Shown piece after piece: positions 17,445 through 30,224 of a stretch of 64,000 nt of DNA. Location: positions 303,501 through 367,500 of the forward strand of contig NZ_FNSF01000002.1 of assembly GCF_900105455.1 (NCBI RefSeq), given 5' to 3'. The stretch's first letter is position 1. Every line of letters begins with the position of its first letter. This DNA comes from Tenacibaculum sp. MAR_2009_124 (GTDB lineage: Bacteria; Bacteroidota; Bacteroidia; Flavobacteriales; Flavobacteriaceae). A model generated the notes under the pieces. The model searched no databases and was not told the DNA's origin. It worked only from the letters and a program-made list of their open reading frames with translations. A program made the position numbers and the translations under genes.

Positions 17445-18632
17445 ATGGCAAAAGGAACTTATGATCGTTCGAAACCACACTTAAATGTTGGTACTATCGG
17501 TCACGTTGATCACGGTAAGACTACTTTAACTGCTGCAATAACTAAAGTATTAGCTGATGCAGGATATTCTGAAGCAAGTGCTTTTGATCAAATTGATAAC
17601 GCTCCAGAAGAAAAAGAAAGAGGTATTACAATTAACTCTTCTCACGTAGAATATGCAACTGAAAACCGTCATTACGCTCACGTTGACTGTCCAGGTCACG
17701 CGGATTACGTAAAGAACATGGTAACTGGTGCTGCTCAAATGGACGGTGCTATCTTAGTAGTTGCTGCTACTGATGGTCCTATGCCACAAACTCGTGAGCA
17801 TATCTTATTAGGTCGTCAAGTTGGTATTCCACGTATCGTTGTTTTCTTAAACAAAGTTGATATGGTTGACGATGAAGAGTTATTAGAGTTAGTAGAAATG
17901 GAAGTAAGAGAATTGTTATCTTTCTATGAGTATGATGGAGATAATGGCCCTGTTATTTCAGGTTCAGCTTTAGGTGCTTTGAATGGAGAACAAAAATGGG
18001 TTGATACAGTATTAGAGCTTATGGCTGCTGTTGATACTTGGATTGAAGAGCCACCAAGAGATACTGAAAAAGATTTCTTAATGCCAATTGAAGATGTATT
18101 CTCTATTACTGGTCGTGGTACTGTTGCTACTGGTCGTATTGAAACTGGTATCATCAATTCAGGTGAGGCTGTTGAGATTATTGGTATGGGTACTGAGAAA
18201 TTAACTTCTACAGTAACTGGTATCGAAATGTTCCGTCAAATCTTAGATAGAGGTGAAGCTGGAGATAACGCTGGTATCTTATTAAGAGGTATTAATAAAG
18301 AAGATATTAAAAGAGGAATGGTAATCTGTAAGCCAGGTTCTGTAACTCCACACGCTAAGTTTAAAGCTGAGGTGTATATCTTAAAGAAAGAAGAAGGTGG
18401 TCGTCACACTCCTTTCCATAACAATTACCGTCCTCAGTTTTACGTACGTACAACTGATGTGACTGGAAATATCGTTCTTCCTGATGGAGTTGAAATGGTA
18501 ATGCCTGGAGATAACTTAACAATCACTGTTGACTTAATTCAGCCTATCGCATTAAACACAGGATTACAGTTCGCTATCCGTGAAGGAGGTAGAACAGTAG
18601 GAGCTGGTCAGGTAACTGAAATTTTAGACTAA
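17445..18632 (+). CDS. tuf: Elongation factor Tu
   Basis: GTPase that brings aminoacyl-tRNA to the ribosome. 395 residues, standard. GTP-binding motifs: GHVDHGKTT near residue 18, the switch segment RGITI, DCPGH and NKVD. Three domains are complete to the end ([10 protein letters not shown]). Arginine is mostly CGT here, unlike the AGA-rich accessory genes, as expected for high expression. It sits between four tRNAs and tRNA-Trp, and is followed by a 12-bp hairpin with no real U tract, so read-through to secE is likely. Confidence 0.99.
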   Translation: MAKGTYDRSKPHLNVGTIGHVDHGKTTLTAAITKVLADAGYSEASAFDQIDNAPEEKERGITINSSHVEYATENRHYAHVDCPGHADYVKNMVTGAAQMDGAILVVAATDGPMPQTREHILLGRQVGIPRIVVFLNKVDMVDDEELLELVEMEVRELLSFYEYDGDNGPVISGSALGALNGEQKWVDTVLELMAAVDTWIEEPPRDTEKDFLMPIEDVFSITGRGTVATGRIETGIINSGEAVEIIGMGTEKLTSTVTGIEMFRQILDRGEAGDNAGILLRGINKEDIKRGMVICKPGSVTPHAKFKAEVYILKKEEGGRHTPFHNNYRPQFYVRTTDVTGNIVLPDGVEMVMPGDNLTITVDLIQPIALNTGLQFAIREGGRTVGAGQVTEILD

Positions 18633-18658
18633 TTTAGTTATATTAGCTATATAAAAAA

Positions 18659-18687
18659 TAAGGAGTCTCTTTAAGAGGGACTCCTTT
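18659..18687 (+). terminator. Hairpin between tuf and tRNA-Trp (partial terminator or processing site)
   Basis: About 12 paired bases (AAGGAGTCTCT against the complement ending GGGACTCCTT), a short loop, then only TTT before AAAATG. The weak tail suggests attenuation or RNA processing rather than full termination. Confidence 0.5.
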
Positions 18688-18697
18688 AAAATGAAAC

Positions 18698-18770
18698 ACG
18701 GGTTTAGCTCAGTTGGTAGAGCACTGGTCTCCAAAACCAGGTGTCGGGAGTTCGAGCCTCTCAACCCGTG
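18698..18770 (+). tRNA. tRNA-Trp (CCA)
   Basis: 73 nt; acceptor ACGGGTT/AACCCGT, discriminator G; anticodon stem-loop CTGGT-CTCCAAA-ACCAG gives CCA. Located between tuf and secE, the common order in the phylum. Confidence 0.97.
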
Positions 18771-18826
18771 CAACTCTCAAACGAGTTATGGTGTTTTACT
18801 GTAACTCGTTAAAAGGATAAAAAGAT

Positions 18827-19018
18827 ATGAGTAACTTTATACAATACATCAAAGATTCTTTCGAAGAATTAAATACAAACATGACATGGGTGTCTCGTGA
18901 AGAGGCTCAGAAGTCTACGGCTGTTGTGGCTGCTTTTACAATTATTTTTGCATTAGTAGTTGCAGGGATTGATAAAGTCTTCCAATTAGGTTTAGATAAC
19001 TTCTTTCAAATGTTTTAA
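18827..19018 (+). CDS. secE: Preprotein translocase subunit SecE
   Basis: Essential clamp of the SecYEG channel. The short 63-residue form has an amphipathic N-terminal helix (FIQYIKDSFEELNTNMTWVSREEAQKS, written here as residues 4-30 in outline) and one membrane helix (about 33-57). It ends 2 nt before nusG, the conserved pairing. Confidence 0.95.
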   Translation: MSNFIQYIKDSFEELNTNMTWVSREEAQKSTAVVAAFTIIFALVVAGIDKVFQLGLDNFFQMF

Positions 19019-19020
19019 AG

Positions 19021-19569
19021 ATGGCAGAGTCAGTGATGAAGTGGTATGTGGTGAGAGCTATAGGTGGTCAAGAAAATAAGGTGAAAACTTATATAGAAAC
19101 TGAGATAGCTCGACATGGGTTGTCTGATTTTGTAGATCAAGTAATAGTTCCTACTGAAAAGGTTATTCAAGTAAGAAATGGAAAAAAAATAAATAGAGAA
19201 CGTGTTTATTTTCCAGGATATGTAATGGTAGAAGCAAATCTTGCTGGTGAGGTTCCTCACGTTATTAAAGCCGTTACAGGGGTTATTGGTTTTCTTGGAG
19301 AAACAAAGGGAGGTGATCCTGTTCCAATGAGAAAATCAGAAGTAAACAGAATGTTAGGTAAGGTGGATGAATTATCTGTTAGAGATGAAAATGTCGCAAT
19401 TCCTTACAATGTTGGAGAAACTGTGAAAGTAATTGATGGACCATTCAACGGATTTGATGGTACTGTTGAAAATGTAAATGAAGAAAAGCGTAAGTTAGAG
19501 GTGATGGTTAAGATTTTCGGAAGAAAAACACCATTAGAGTTAAATTACATGCAAGTAGAGAAAATATAA
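19021..19569 (+). CDS. nusG: Transcription antitermination factor NusG
   Basis: Binds RNA polymerase to promote processivity and links it to ribosomes or Rho. 182 residues: the NGN domain starts KWYVVRAIGGQE and contains FPGYVMV; a C-terminal KOW domain shows GETVKVIDGPFNGFDGTV. An in-frame ATG five codons in (19036) is an alternative start. The preceding secE stop is 2 nt away. A small ACACC/GGTGT stem lies in the gap before rplK. Confidence 0.97.
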   Translation: MAESVMKWYVVRAIGGQENKVKTYIETEIARHGLSDFVDQVIVPTEKVIQVRNGKKINRERVYFPGYVMVEANLAGEVPHVIKAVTGVIGFLGETKGGDPVPMRKSEVNRMLGKVDELSVRDENVAIPYNVGETVKVIDGPFNGFDGTVENVNEEKRKLEVMVKIFGRKTPLELNYMQVEKI

Positions 19570-19636
19570 TTGTTACACCTATATATTTTGGTGTGTTTTA
19601 GGCTTCCACTTAAAACATATCTTTAAATCTTAAACA

Positions 19637-20074
19637 ATGGCAAAAGAAGTAAGTAAGTTAGTAAAACTACAAGTTAGGGGAGGTGCTGCGAATCCATCGC
19701 CACCAGTTGGACCCGCTTTAGGTGCTGCCGGTGTTAATATCATGGAGTTCTGTAAGCAGTTTAATGCTCGTACACAGGACAAACAAGGTAAGGTTTTACC
19801 TGTTGTGATAACGGTTTATACAGACAAATCATTCGAGTTTGTTGTAAAAACACCACCAGCTGCAGTACAGTTATTAGAAGCGGCCAAAATTAAGAAAGGT
19901 TCGGGCGAGCCTAACAGAAATAAAGTAGCGAATGTTACTTGGGATCAAGTAAGAACAATTGCGGAAGACAAGATGGTTGATTTAAATGCCTTCAAAGTAG
20001 AGTCTGCAATGAGAATGATCGCAGGTACAGCTCGATCTATGGGATTAACAGTAACAGGTGATGCTCCTGAATAA
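19637..20074 (+). CDS. rplK: Ribosomal protein uL11
   Basis: Binds 23S rRNA at the GTPase centre with the L10/L12 stalk. 145 residues with [21 protein letters not shown] near the N-terminus and the C-terminal RNA-binding domain (GTARSMGL). It is 19 bp before rplA. Confidence 0.98.
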   Translation: MAKEVSKLVKLQVRGGAANPSPPVGPALGAAGVNIMEFCKQFNARTQDKQGKVLPVVITVYTDKSFEFVVKTPPAAVQLLEAAKIKKGSGEPNRNKVANVTWDQVRTIAEDKMVDLNAFKVESAMRMIAGTARSMGLTVTGDAPE

Positions 20075-20093
20075 ACTAAAAGAGATTTAGAAA

Positions 20094-20786
20094 ATGGCAA
20101 GATTGACTAAAAAACAAAAAGAAGCTCGTGCTAAGATTGATAGCTCTAAAGTTTATAATTTAAATGAAGCATCAGCTTTAATAAAAGAAATTACAAACGT
20201 AAAATTTGATGCATCTATTGATTTAGCAGTGCGTTTGGGAGTAGATCCTCGTAAAGCAAATCAAATGGTACGTGGAGTAGTAACACTACCTCATGGAACT
20301 GGTAAAGATGTAAAAGTTTTAGCATTGGTAACTCCAGATAAGGAAGCGGAAGCTCAAGAAGCTGGAGCAGATTATGTAGGTTTAGATGAATACCTGCAAA
20401 AAATAAAAGGAGGATGGACAGATGTTGATGTAATCATCACCATGCCAAGTGTTATGGGTAAATTAGGACCATTAGGACGTATATTAGGACCTAGAGGTTT
20501 AATGCCAAATCCAAAAACTGGTACGGTAACTATGGATGTAGCGAAGGCTGTGCAAGAAGTTAAGGCTGGTAAAATTGACTTTAAAGTTGATAAAACTGGT
20601 ATTGTACATGCGTCAGTCGGAAAAGCTTCTTTCGATGTTGAGAAGATTGCAGAGAATGCAAATGAATTACTTCAAACACTTATTAAATTAAAGCCAACTG
20701 CAGCAAAAGGGGAATATATTAAAAGTATATTTATTTCTTCTACTATGAGCCCTAGTGTTGCAATAGATGAAAAATCTGTATCATAA
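20094..20786 (+). CDS. rplA: Ribosomal protein uL1
   Basis: L1 stalk protein that assists release of E-site tRNA. 230 residues; [19 protein letters not shown] is the diagnostic stretch. In other bacteria L1 represses its own rplKA mRNA; no L1 site was identified here. Confidence 0.98.
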   Translation: MARLTKKQKEARAKIDSSKVYNLNEASALIKEITNVKFDASIDLAVRLGVDPRKANQMVRGVVTLPHGTGKDVKVLALVTPDKEAEAQEAGADYVGLDEYLQKIKGGWTDVDVIITMPSVMGKLGPLGRILGPRGLMPNPKTGTVTMDVAKAVQEVKAGKIDFKVDKTGIVHASVGKASFDVEKIAENANELLQTLIKLKPTAAKGEYIKSIFISSTMSPSVAIDEKSVS

Positions 20787-20807
20787 GGCAGTTAAAACTT
20801 TTTAATC

Positions 20808-21323
20808 ATGACTAGAGAGGAAAAATCACAAGTAATACAAGATTTAACAGCACAATTAGCAGATACAAGTACCATCTATTTAGCAGATATTTCTGGTTTG
20901 GATGCGATTACTACGTCTAATTTACGTAGAGCATGTTTTAAATCTGACGTTAAATTGTCTGTTGTGAAGAATACGTTGCTTGCAAAAGCAATGGAAGCTT
21001 CAGATAAAGATTTTGGTGAATTGCCAGAAGCTTTAAAAGGTAATACTTCAATGTTAATAGCAGAGGTGTCAAATGCACCTGCTAAGGTTATTAAAGAGTT
21101 CAGAAAAAAATCAGACAAGCCTTTGTTAAAAGGGGCTTTTGTTGAAGAAGCAGTGTACCTTGGTGATGACCAATTGGATGCTCTTGTTAACATCAAGTCT
21201 AGAGAAGAACTTATTGGAGATATTATCGGATTATTACAATCACCTGCGAAGAATGTTGTTTCAGCACTTCAATCAAGTGGAGGTAAACTTACTGGTATCT
21301 TAAAGACGTTATCAGAAAAATAA
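20808..21323 (+). CDS. rplJ: Ribosomal protein uL10
   Basis: Base of the L7/L12 stalk, binding uL11-region rRNA and L12 dimers by its C-terminal helix. 171 residues; KNTLLAKAMEASD and the KGAFVEE region fit the family. It is 21 bp after rplA and 49 bp before rplL. Confidence 0.97.
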   Translation: MTREEKSQVIQDLTAQLADTSTIYLADISGLDAITTSNLRRACFKSDVKLSVVKNTLLAKAMEASDKDFGELPEALKGNTSMLIAEVSNAPAKVIKEFRKKSDKPLLKGAFVEEAVYLGDDQLDALVNIKSREELIGDIIGLLQSPAKNVVSALQSSGGKLTGILKTLSEK

Positions 21324-21372
21324 TTAAGCGCACTAATAAACTAAATAATAAAAATTTCAAAAAACAATTAAA

Positions 21373-21747
21373 ATGGCAGATTTAAAAGATTTCGCAGAAC
21401 AATTAGTTAACTTAACAGTAAAAGAAGTTAATGAATTAGCTGATATTTTAAAAGATGAGTATGGTATTGAGCCTGCAGCAGCAGCTGTAGCAGTAGCAGG
21501 ACCAGCAGCTGGTGGAGGAGACGCAGCTGAAGAAAAGACAGAGTTTGACGTAATCTTAAAAGCTCCAGGAGGATCTAAATTAGCTGTTGTAAAGTTAGTT
21601 AAAGAATTAACTGGATTAGGATTAAAAGATGCTAAGGCTATCGTAGATGAGGCTCCTAAAGCAATTAAAGAAGGAGTATCTAAAGATGAGGCTGAAGGTC
21701 TTAAAAAATCTTTAGAAGAAGCTGGAGCTGAAGTAGAGCTTAAGTAA
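21373..21747 (+). CDS. rplL: Ribosomal protein bL12
   Basis: Stalk protein that recruits translation GTPases. 124 residues: N-terminal dimer domain, Ala/Gly-rich hinge (around residues 35-53), and C-terminal domain with [20 protein letters not shown] and the [16 protein letters not shown] helix. A structured 231-bp gap separates it from rpoB. Confidence 0.98.
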   Translation: MADLKDFAEQLVNLTVKEVNELADILKDEYGIEPAAAAVAVAGPAAGGGDAAEEKTEFDVILKAPGGSKLAVVKLVKELTGLGLKDAKAIVDEAPKAIKEGVSKDEAEGLKKSLEEAGAEVELK

Positions 21748-21781
21748 TTACTTACTCCCGATTAGCGGGAAAAACAATAAA

Positions 21782-21820
21782 GGTTTAGGTACTAGGAATT
21801 TAGGTTTCTAGGCCTAAACC
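21782..21820 (+). terminator. Hairpin in the rplL-rpoB gap (probable attenuator)
   Basis: GGTTTAGG pairs with CCTAAACC, and the inner CTAGGAA pairs with TTTCTAG through one G-U. It is followed by ATTTTGTG, a poor U tract. This gap is where bacteria commonly reduce rpoBC transcription relative to ribosomal protein genes, so partial termination or cleavage is likely. Confidence 0.55.
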
Positions 21821-21978
21821 ATTTTGTGTATATATTCGTTCTTTATTTCATCACATATTTTTTAAGATGTGATATGGCATCTGTAAGCTTTTGCATTACA
21901 GTTGATTACAGCAAGAAACTGCTTGTTGAAACATAAAGTTTCAAAAAAAATATTTTTAATTAAAAAATAGTATCTCTT

Positions 21979-24900
21979 TTGGCAACGAAAAACACTACTG
22001 AAAGAATTAATTTCGCATCATCGCAGTTGGGAACTGATTATCCAGACTTTTTGGACATTCAGGTAAAATCTTTCCAGGATTTTTTCCAATTACAAACTAA
22101 AGCGGAAGAGCGTGGGAATGAAGGTTTGTATAAAACTTTCTTAGATAACTTCCCGATTACAGATACCCGTAATCAATTTGTTTTAGAATTTTTAGACTAT
22201 TTTGTAGATCCACCAAGATATAGTATTGAAGAATGTATTGAAAGAGGATTAACATATAGTGTACCTTTAAAAGCACGCTTAAAATTATATTGTACAGATC
22301 CAGAACATGAAGATTTTGAAACCATAGTTCAAGATGTTTATCTAGGGACCATTCCTTATATGACCAACTCTGGAACATTTATAATAAATGGAGCAGAGCG
22401 TGTAGTGGTATCTCAACTACACCGTTCACCAGGGGTATTCTTTGGTCAATCTTTCCATGCCAATGGAACAAAGCTATATTCGGCAAGAGTTATTCCTTTT
22501 AAAGGATCTTGGATCGAATTTGCTACAGATATCAATCAGGTAATGTATGCCTACATTGATAGAAAGAAAAAATTACCAGTAACAACGTTATTCAGAGCCA
22601 TTGGTTTTGAAAGAGATAAAGATATTTTAGAAATCTTTGATTTAGCTGAAGAAGTTAAAGTAACGAAGGCTGGTCTGAAAAAAGTATTAGGTAGAAAGTT
22701 AGCTGCAAGAGTTTTAAAAACATGGCACGAAGATTTCGTTGATGAAGATACTGGAGAGGTAGTTTCGATTGAACGTAACGAAATTATATTCGATCGTGAT
22801 ACGATTTTAGAAAAAGAACATATTGATGAAATTATAGAATCTGGAGCGAAAACTATCTTACTTCATAAAGAAGATAATTTGCTTGCAGATTATGCTATTA
22901 TTCATAACACATTACAAAAAGATCCTACAAATTCAGAAAAAGAAGCTGTAGAACATATATATAGACAATTACGTAATGCAGAACCGCCAGATGAGGAAAC
23001 TGCAAGAGGAATTATTGAAAAATTATTCTTCTCTGAGCAGCGTTACAGTTTAGGTGAAGTAGGACGTTTTAGAATGAATACGAAACTTGGTTTAGAGGAA
23101 GCTATAGATCAAAAGGTATTAACTAAGAATGATATTATTACTATTATCAAATATTTGATTGAGTTAATTAATTCAAAGGCAGAAGTTGATGATATTGATC
23201 ACTTATCAAACCGTCGTGTTAGAACCGTAGGAGAGCAATTAGCTGGACAATTTGGTGTTGGTTTAGCACGTATGGCACGTACAATTCGTGAGCGTATGAA
23301 CGTTCGTGATAATGAGGTGTTTACTCCAATTGATTTAATTAATGCAAAGACATTATCGTCTGTTATTAATTCTTTCTTTGGAACGAATCAATTATCTCAG
23401 TTTATGGATCAAACAAATCCATTAGCGGAGATTACTCATAAGAGACGTTTGTCAGCATTAGGACCTGGTGGTTTATCGCGTGAAAGAGCAGGATTTGAGG
23501 TACGTGATGTTCACTATACTCATTATGGTCGTTTATGTCCTATTGAAACACCTGAAGGGCCAAATATTGGTCTTATATCATCGCTAGCAGTGTTTGCGAA
23601 GGTGAATAATTTAGGATTTATTGAAACACCTTATAAAAAGGTGGAGAATGGAGTTGTTTCTAGTGAAGAACCTGGGTATTTATCAGCGGAAGAGGAAGAA
23701 GGTATGAAGATTGCTCAATCGAATTTACCTATTAATGAAGATGGAACTTTCGGAACAGATAGAGTAATTGCTCGTGAAGAAGGTGATTTCCCTGTAGAGA
23801 CACCAGAGGCTATTAATTATATGGACGTCGCACCTAATCAAATTGCGTCTATATCAGCATCATTAATTCCGTTCTTAGAACATGATGATGCAAACCGTGC
23901 ATTAATGGGATCAAACATGATGCGTCAGGCCGTTCCATTATTACGTCCTGAGTCGCCAATTGTTGGTACCGGATTAGAAAGAAGAGTTGCAAAAGATTCT
24001 CGTATTCTTATCAATGCTGAAGGAGCAGGAGAAGTAGAGTATGTTGATGCAAATAAGGTTACTATTAAGTATGATAGAACTGATGACGAACGAATGGTGA
24101 GTTTTGATCCAGATGAAAAGTCATATGACCTTATTAAATTTAGAAAAACAAACCAAGGTACTTGTATTAACTTGAAGCCAATCGTACAACGTGGTGACAG
24201 AGTTGAAGAAGGACAGGTACTTTGTGAAGGATATGCAACGCAGCAAGGAGAATTAGCTCTAGGAAGAAACATGAAGGTTGCCTTCATGCCTTGGAAAGGG
24301 TATAATTTTGAGGATGCAATTGTAATTTCTGAAAGAGTTGTAAGAGAAGATATCTTTACTTCTATTCATATTGACGAGTATTCTTTAGATGTTCGTGATA
24401 CTAAGTTAGGAGCAGAGGAATTAACTAATGATATACCAAACGTTTCTGAAGAGGCTACGAAAGACCTTGACGAAAACGGAATGATTAGAATTGGTGCAGA
24501 AGTTAATCCTGGAGATATTTTAATAGGTAAGATTACTCCAAAGGGAGAGTCTGATCCAACTCCAGAAGAAAAACTATTACGTGCTATCTTTGGTGATAAA
24601 GCTGGTGATGTAAAAGATGCATCTTTAAAAGCTTCACCGTCATTAAGAGGTGTTGTAATTGATAAAAAGTTATTTAAACGTGCCGTAAAGGATAAAAACA
24701 AAAGAGCTCGTGATAAAGAAGCAATAGCTACTTTAGAAGCTTCTTTCGTTTCAAAGTTTGATGGCTTAAAAGAAAGATTAGTTAATAAGTTATTTGAGTT
24801 AATTAATGGAAAAACTTCGCAAGGAGTATTTAACGATTTAGGAGAAGAAGTATTACCAAAAGGTAAGAAGTTTACTCAAAAAATGTTAAACTCTGTTGAG

Positions 24901-25788
24901 GATTTTACACACTTAAGTGGAACTTGGACAACTGATAAGGAAATTAATAAATTGGTTATTGAATTAGTTCATAACTATAAAATTAAATTAAACGATTTAC
25001 AAGGAGTTTTACGTCGTCAGAAGTTTACTATATCTGTAGGTGATGAATTACCAGCTGGAATCTTAAAGCTTGCTAAAATTTATGTAGCTAAAAAACGTAA
25101 ATTGAAAGTAGGAGATAAGATGGCAGGACGTCACGGAAACAAAGGTATTGTTGCTCGTATTGTTAGACAAGAAGACATGCCTTTCTTAGAAGACGGAACA
25201 CCTGTAGATATTGTATTAAATCCATTAGGGGTACCATCGCGTATGAATATCGGTCAAATATATGAAACTGTTCTTGGTTGGGCAGGATTGAAATTAGATC
25301 GAAAATTCGCTACTCCTATTTTTGATGGAGCTTCATTAGATCAAATAAATAATTATACTGATGACGCAAGTATTCCAAGATTTGGTCATACATATTTATA
25401 TGATGGAGGTACAGGAAAACGTTTCGATCAACCAGCGACAGTTGGGGTAATTTATATGATTAAGTTAGGTCACATGATTGAAGATAAAATGCACGCACGT
25501 TCTATTGGACCTTACTCATTAATTACTCAGCAACCATTAGGAGGTAAAGCTCAGTTTGGTGGTCAACGTTTTGGTGAGATGGAAGTATGGGCACTTGAAG
25601 CATATGGAGCATCGAGTATCTTACGAGAAATCTTAACGGTAAAATCGGATGATGTTTTAGGTAGGGCAAAAACTTATGAGAGCATTGTAAAAGGTGAGGC
25701 AATGCCTGAACCAGGTTTACCAGAATCATTTAACGTATTAATGCATGAACTTAAAGGTTTAGGCTTAGACGTTAAATTAGAAGAGTAA
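21979..25788 (+). CDS. rpoB: RNA polymerase beta subunit
   Basis: Catalytic core subunit, 1269 residues as usual for Flavobacteriaceae. The start is TTG (21979), which gives the expected N-terminus ([13 protein letters not shown]); no ATG is available. Visible: the rifampicin-pocket region with [25 protein letters not shown] in outline near residue 475, [33 protein letters not shown], and [12 protein letters not shown] near the C-terminal part. The rifampicin-pocket residues look wild type by eye. Confidence 0.98.
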   Translation: MATKNTTERINFASSQLGTDYPDFLDIQVKSFQDFFQLQTKAEERGNEGLYKTFLDNFPITDTRNQFVLEFLDYFVDPPRYSIEECIERGLTYSVPLKARLKLYCTDPEHEDFETIVQDVYLGTIPYMTNSGTFIINGAERVVVSQLHRSPGVFFGQSFHANGTKLYSARVIPFKGSWIEFATDINQVMYAYIDRKKKLPVTTLFRAIGFERDKDILEIFDLAEEVKVTKAGLKKVLGRKLAARVLKTWHEDFVDEDTGEVVSIERNEIIFDRDTILEKEHIDEIIESGAKTILLHKEDNLLADYAIIHNTLQKDPTNSEKEAVEHIYRQLRNAEPPDEETARGIIEKLFFSEQRYSLGEVGRFRMNTKLGLEEAIDQKVLTKNDIITIIKYLIELINSKAEVDDIDHLSNRRVRTVGEQLAGQFGVGLARMARTIRERMNVRDNEVFTPIDLINAKTLSSVINSFFGTNQLSQFMDQTNPLAEITHKRRLSALGPGGLSRERAGFEVRDVHYTHYGRLCPIETPEGPNIGLISSLAVFAKVNNLGFIETPYKKVENGVVSSEEPGYLSAEEEEGMKIAQSNLPINEDGTFGTDRVIAREEGDFPVETPEAINYMDVAPNQIASISASLIPFLEHDDANRALMGSNMMRQAVPLLRPESPIVGTGLERRVAKDSRILINAEGAGEVEYVDANKVTIKYDRTDDERMVSFDPDEKSYDLIKFRKTNQGTCINLKPIVQRGDRVEEGQVLCEGYATQQGELALGRNMKVAFMPWKGYNFEDAIVISERVVREDIFTSIHIDEYSLDVRDTKLGAEELTNDIPNVSEEATKDLDENGMIRIGAEVNPGDILIGKITPKGESDPTPEEKLLRAIFGDKAGDVKDASLKASPSLRGVVIDKKLFKRAVKDKNKRARDKEAIATLEASFVSKFDGLKERLVNKLFELINGKTSQGVFNDLGEEVLPKGKKFTQKMLNSVEDFTHLSGTWTTDKEINKLVIELVHNYKIKLNDLQGVLRRQKFTISVGDELPAGILKLAKIYVAKKRKLKVGDKMAGRHGNKGIVARIVRQEDMPFLEDGTPVDIVLNPLGVPSRMNIGQIYETVLGWAGLKLDRKFATPIFDGASLDQINNYTDDASIPRFGHTYLYDGGTGKRFDQPATVGVIYMIKLGHMIEDKMHARSIGPYSLITQQPLGGKAQFGGQRFGEMEVWALEAYGASSILREILTVKSDDVLGRAKTYESIVKGEAMPEPGLPESFNVLMHELKGLGLDVKLEE

Positions 25789-25800
25789 TCACAGTGAAAT

Positions 25801-25836
25801 GCCTCAGAGCTATTGCTTTGAGGCAAATCATTTTTT
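25801..25836 (+). terminator. Hairpin between rpoB and rpoC
   Basis: A 10-bp stem GCCTCAGAGC/GCTTTGAGGC (one G-U, only in the + strand RNA) with a four-base loop, then AAATCATTTTTT. The displaced U run suggests a pause, partial terminator or RNase site rather than a stop, since rpoC has to be transcribed. Confidence 0.5.
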
Positions 25837-25885
25837 CAATATCAGTCTTGTTAAAGACATTTATTTTTAATTCGAATCCATTATT

Positions 25886-28800
25886 ATGGCAAGAAAAAAC
25901 GAAAAATACACTGTTAAGAAGTTTAACAAAATTTCAATAGGTTTAGCATCTCCAGAGTCTATTTTAGAGGCTTCAAAAGGTGAGGTGTTAAAACCTGAAA
26001 CAATTAATTACCGTACGCACAAACCTGAAAGAGATGGATTGTTTTGTGAGCGTATTTTTGGTCCGGTTAAGGATTATGAGTGTGCATGTGGTAAATATAA
26101 AAGAATCCGATATAAAGGAATCGTTTGTGATCGTTGTGGAGTTGAAGTAACTGAGAAAAAGGTTAGAAGAGATAGAGTAGGTCACATTAATTTAGTAGTA
26201 CCAGTAGCTCATATTTGGTACTTCAGATCATTACCTAACAAAATGGGATACCTATTAGGTTTACCATCTAAGAAGTTAGATATGATCATATACTACGAGA
26301 GATACGTAGTTATTCAGCCAGGTATTGCTAAAAATACTGAAGGGGAGCCATTACAAAAAATGGACTTCTTAACTGAGGAAGAATATCTAGATATTATAGA
26401 TGAACTTCCACAAGACAATCAATATTTAGAAGATTCTGACCCTAATAAGTTTATAGCTAAAATGGGAGCAGAGTGTTTAATTGATTTATTAGAGAGAATT
26501 GAATTAGATGAGCTTTCTTTCCAATTACGTCACAAAGCAAACAATGAAACTTCAAAGCAACGTAAAAATGAAGCTTTAAAGCGTTTAAATGTTGTAGAGG
26601 CATTCAGAGATTCACAAAAGAATCGCGAGAATAAGCCAGAGTGGATGATAATGAAAGTAGTTCCAGTTATCCCACCAGAATTACGTCCATTAGTACCATT
26701 AGATGGTGGTCGTTTCGCTACTTCTGATTTAAATGATTTATATCGTCGTGTTATTATTCGTAACAACCGTTTAAAGCGTTTAATGGAGATTAAAGCTCCT
26801 GAAGTAATTTTGCGTAACGAAAAGCGTATGTTACAAGAATCTGTTGATTCATTATTTGATAACACGCGTAAAGCATCAGCAGTAAAAACTGAATCTAACA
26901 GAGCATTAAAGTCATTATCTGATAGTTTGAAAGGTAAACAAGGTCGTTTCCGTCAAAACTTATTAGGTAAGCGTGTTGATTACTCTGCTCGTTCGGTTAT
27001 TGTTGTAGGACCAGAATTGAAATTATATGAATGTGGATTGCCTAAAGATATGGCAGCCGAATTATATAAACCTTTTGTGATTCGTAAGTTAATCGAAAGA
27101 GGTATTGTTAAGACGGTAAAATCTGCGAAGAAAATTATAGACAGAAAAGATCCTGTTGTTTGGGATATTTTGGAGAATGTAATTAAAGGGCACCCAGTAT
27201 TATTAAACCGTGCTCCTACGTTACACCGTTTAGGTATTCAAGCATTTCAACCTAAATTAATAGAAGGAAAGGCGATTCGTTTACACCCATTAGTTTGTAC
27301 GGCATTTAACGCCGATTTTGATGGGGATCAAATGGCAGTTCACTTACCTTTAGGACCTGAGGCAGTATTAGAGGCTCAATTATTAATGTTGGCTTCTCAT
27401 AATATATTAAACCCTGCAAATGGTGCACCTATTACGGTACCATCTCAGGATATGGTATTAGGTCTTTATTATATGACTAAAGAGCGTAAGTCAACTCCAG
27501 AAGTGCCTATTATGGGTGAGGGGTTAACGTTCTATTCACCTGAAGAGGTAACTATAGCGTATAACGAAGAGAGAGTAGACCTAAATGCGGGTATTACTGT
27601 AAGAACAAAGGACGTTAACGAAAATAAGGAGCTGATTACTAGATTAATCAAAACTACTGTTGGTAGAGTATTGTTTAACGAAGTAGTGCCTGAACAAGCT
27701 GGATATATTAACGAAGTACTTACTAAAAAGTCACTGCGTGATATTATTGGTGATATATTAAAAGTAACCGATATTCCTGCCGTAGGTAAGTTCTTAGATA
27801 ATATTAAAAATATGGGATATAAATTTGCCTTCCAAGGTGGTTTATCATTCTCATTAGGTGATATTATTATTCCTAAAGAAAAGTACACGATGATTGCTAA
27901 AGCCAATGAAGAGGTTGACGGAATCATTACGAACTATAATATGGGTATGTTAACCCAAAAGGAACGTTATAATCAGGTAATTGATATTTGGGGTAGAACC
28001 AATAACCAATTGACTGAATTATCGATGAAACGTTTACGTGAAGATCAGCAAGGATTTAACTCGGTATTCATGATGCTTGATTCTGGAGCTCGTGGATCTA
28101 AAGAGCAAATTCGTCAGTTAACTGGTATGCGTGGTCTGATGGCAAAACCTAAGAAATCTACAGCTGGTGGTGGAGAGATTATTGAAAACCCGATTTTATC
28201 GAACTTTAAGGAAGGACTTTCAATTTTAGAATACTTTATATCTACTCACGGTGCTCGTAAAGGTCTTGCCGATACGGCATTAAAAACAGCAGATGCGGGT
28301 TACTTAACACGTCGTTTAGTAGATGTATCTCAGGATGTAATTGTAAATGAAGATGATTGTGGTACATTAAGAGGTTTAGAAATTACACCACTTAAAAAGA
28401 ACGATGAGATTGTTGAATCAATTAGCGCTAGAGTTCTTGGACGTACGGCATTACATGATGTATATGTTCCAAATTCTGATGAAGTAATTATTCCTGCAGG
28501 AGAGTTAATCTCAGGAAAAATAGCTGATGTAATAGAAGGAGCAGGTATTGATAAAGTAGAAGTACGTTCACCATTAACATGTGAATCTCAAAGAGGTATT
28601 TGTGCTAAATGTTACGGACAAAGTTTATCAACTGGTAAAAAAGTTCAAATTGGAGAAGCGGTTGGAGTTATTGCAGCACAATCGATTGGAGAGCCAGGTA
28701 CACAGTTAACATTACGTACATTCCACGTTGGAGGGGTTGCAAGTAACACTTCTTCTGATAACAAGTTAATAGCTAAGTTTGAAGGTAATGTAACTATTGA

Positions 28801-30160
28801 TGATTTAAGAACTGTAAATGGTAAAGATAATACAGGAGAAGCTATTGAAATAGTAATCTCTCGTACTACTGAAATCAAAATTACAGATAAGAAAACTGGA
28901 GCAACTTTAAGTACGAATAATATTCCTTACGGATCTATTATCTTTAATAAAGACCGTAAAGAAATAAAGAAAGGTGATGAAATCTGTCAATGGGATCCAT
29001 TTAACGGAGTTATCGTTTCAGAATTTGGTGGTAAGGTTAAGTTTGATAATTTAGAGCAAGGTATTAATTACTCTGTTGAAATTGATGAACAAACTGGTAA
29101 GCAAGAAAAAGTAATTACTGATTCTAAAAATAAGAAAATTATTCCATCATTAATTATTGAAGATGTCGATGGAAATGCACTACGTTCATATAGTTTACCT
29201 GTAGGTGCTCACTTAATGGTAAGCAATGGAGACAAGGTTGAAGAAGGTAAGACTTTAGTTAAAATTCCACGTAAAGCTGGTAAGGCTGGGGATATTACAG
29301 GAGGTTTACCACGTGTAACAGAATTATTTGAAGCGCGTAATCCTTCAAACCCTGCAGTGGTTGCTCAGATTGATGGTGTTGTGTCATTTGGTAAGATTAA
29401 GAGAGGTAATCGTGAAATTTCAATTGAATCTAAAACTGGTGAAATTAAGAAATACTTAATTAAGTTATCGAACCAGATATTAGTTCAAGAGAATGACTTT
29501 ATTAAAGCGGGTATGCCATTATCTGATGGGGCAACGACTCCAATAGATATCTTAAATATTAAAGGACCTGCAGCTGTTCAAGAATACTTAGTAAATGAAA
29601 TACAAGATGTATACCGTTTACAAGGAGTAAAAATTAATGATAAGCACTTTGAAGTAGTTGTACGTCAAATGATGCGTAAAGTTAGAATTATTGATTCAGG
29701 GGATACATTATTCTTAGAGAATCAATTAATTCATAAGAACGATTTTATCCAACAGAACGATGATATCTTCGGTAAGAAGATAGTTGAAGACGCTGGAGAT
29801 TCTACTAAGCTGAGATCAGGGCAAATGGTTACAGCTCGTCAATTAAGAGATGAAAACTCTTTCTTAAGAAGATCGGATAAAAACTTAGTAGTAGCGCGTG
29901 ATGCTGAACCAGCAACGGCTGAGCAGGTATTACAAGGTATTACTAGGGCATCGTTACAAACTAGATCATTTATTTCCGCAGCGTCATTCCAGGAAACTAC
30001 AAAAGTACTGAATGAAGCAGCAGTAAGTGGTAAGGTTGATAGCCTTGAAGGATTAAAAGAAAATGTAATTGTTGGTAAGAGAATCCCTGCTGGTACAGGA
30101 ATGAGAACTTACGATTCATTGGTTGTTGGTCCTAAAGATGAAATAGAAAGAAGTTTGTAA
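25886..30160 (+). CDS. rpoC: RNA polymerase beta' subunit
   Basis: Catalytic core subunit, 1424 residues. Seen: the N-terminal zinc ribbon ([20 protein letters not shown]), the active-site NADFDGDQM with its three Asp residues, the trigger-loop region ([18 protein letters not shown]), and the second zinc set ([17 protein letters not shown]). Strong CGT arginine use, as in tuf and rpoB. A terminator follows. Confidence 0.98.
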   Translation: MARKNEKYTVKKFNKISIGLASPESILEASKGEVLKPETINYRTHKPERDGLFCERIFGPVKDYECACGKYKRIRYKGIVCDRCGVEVTEKKVRRDRVGHINLVVPVAHIWYFRSLPNKMGYLLGLPSKKLDMIIYYERYVVIQPGIAKNTEGEPLQKMDFLTEEEYLDIIDELPQDNQYLEDSDPNKFIAKMGAECLIDLLERIELDELSFQLRHKANNETSKQRKNEALKRLNVVEAFRDSQKNRENKPEWMIMKVVPVIPPELRPLVPLDGGRFATSDLNDLYRRVIIRNNRLKRLMEIKAPEVILRNEKRMLQESVDSLFDNTRKASAVKTESNRALKSLSDSLKGKQGRFRQNLLGKRVDYSARSVIVVGPELKLYECGLPKDMAAELYKPFVIRKLIERGIVKTVKSAKKIIDRKDPVVWDILENVIKGHPVLLNRAPTLHRLGIQAFQPKLIEGKAIRLHPLVCTAFNADFDGDQMAVHLPLGPEAVLEAQLLMLASHNILNPANGAPITVPSQDMVLGLYYMTKERKSTPEVPIMGEGLTFYSPEEVTIAYNEERVDLNAGITVRTKDVNENKELITRLIKTTVGRVLFNEVVPEQAGYINEVLTKKSLRDIIGDILKVTDIPAVGKFLDNIKNMGYKFAFQGGLSFSLGDIIIPKEKYTMIAKANEEVDGIITNYNMGMLTQKERYNQVIDIWGRTNNQLTELSMKRLREDQQGFNSVFMMLDSGARGSKEQIRQLTGMRGLMAKPKKSTAGGGEIIENPILSNFKEGLSILEYFISTHGARKGLADTALKTADAGYLTRRLVDVSQDVIVNEDDCGTLRGLEITPLKKNDEIVESISARVLGRTALHDVYVPNSDEVIIPAGELISGKIADVIEGAGIDKVEVRSPLTCESQRGICAKCYGQSLSTGKKVQIGEAVGVIAAQSIGEPGTQLTLRTFHVGGVASNTSSDNKLIAKFEGNVTIDDLRTVNGKDNTGEAIEIVISRTTEIKITDKKTGATLSTNNIPYGSIIFNKDRKEIKKGDEICQWDPFNGVIVSEFGGKVKFDNLEQGINYSVEIDEQTGKQEKVITDSKNKKIIPSLIIEDVDGNALRSYSLPVGAHLMVSNGDKVEEGKTLVKIPRKAGKAGDITGGLPRVTELFEARNPSNPAVVAQIDGVVSFGKIKRGNREISIESKTGEIKKYLIKLSNQILVQENDFIKAGMPLSDGATTPIDILNIKGPAAVQEYLVNEIQDVYRLQGVKINDKHFEVVVRQMMRKVRIIDSGDTLFLENQLIHKNDFIQQNDDIFGKKIVEDAGDSTKLRSGQMVTARQLRDENSFLRRSDKNLVVARDAEPATAEQVLQGITRASLQTRSFISAASFQETTKVLNEAAVSGKVDSLEGLKENVIVGKRIPAGTGMRTYDSLVVGPKDEIERSL

Positions 30161-30181
30161 GAACTTTTATTAAATAATGAA

Positions 30182-30212
30182 AAGACCTCTATTATAGAGG
30201 TCTTTCTTTTTA
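30182..30212 (+). terminator. Terminator after rpoC
   Basis: AAAGACCTCTA/TAGAGGTCTTT stem with a short loop and CTTTTTT tail. Confidence 0.85.
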
Positions 30213-30224
30213 AAAATTAAATTT

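Noticed and set aside
16914..18770. Duplicated tRNA-Thr genes as a duplication event
   Set aside because: The two have different anticodons (TGT and GGT) and this order before tuf is usual in the phylum.
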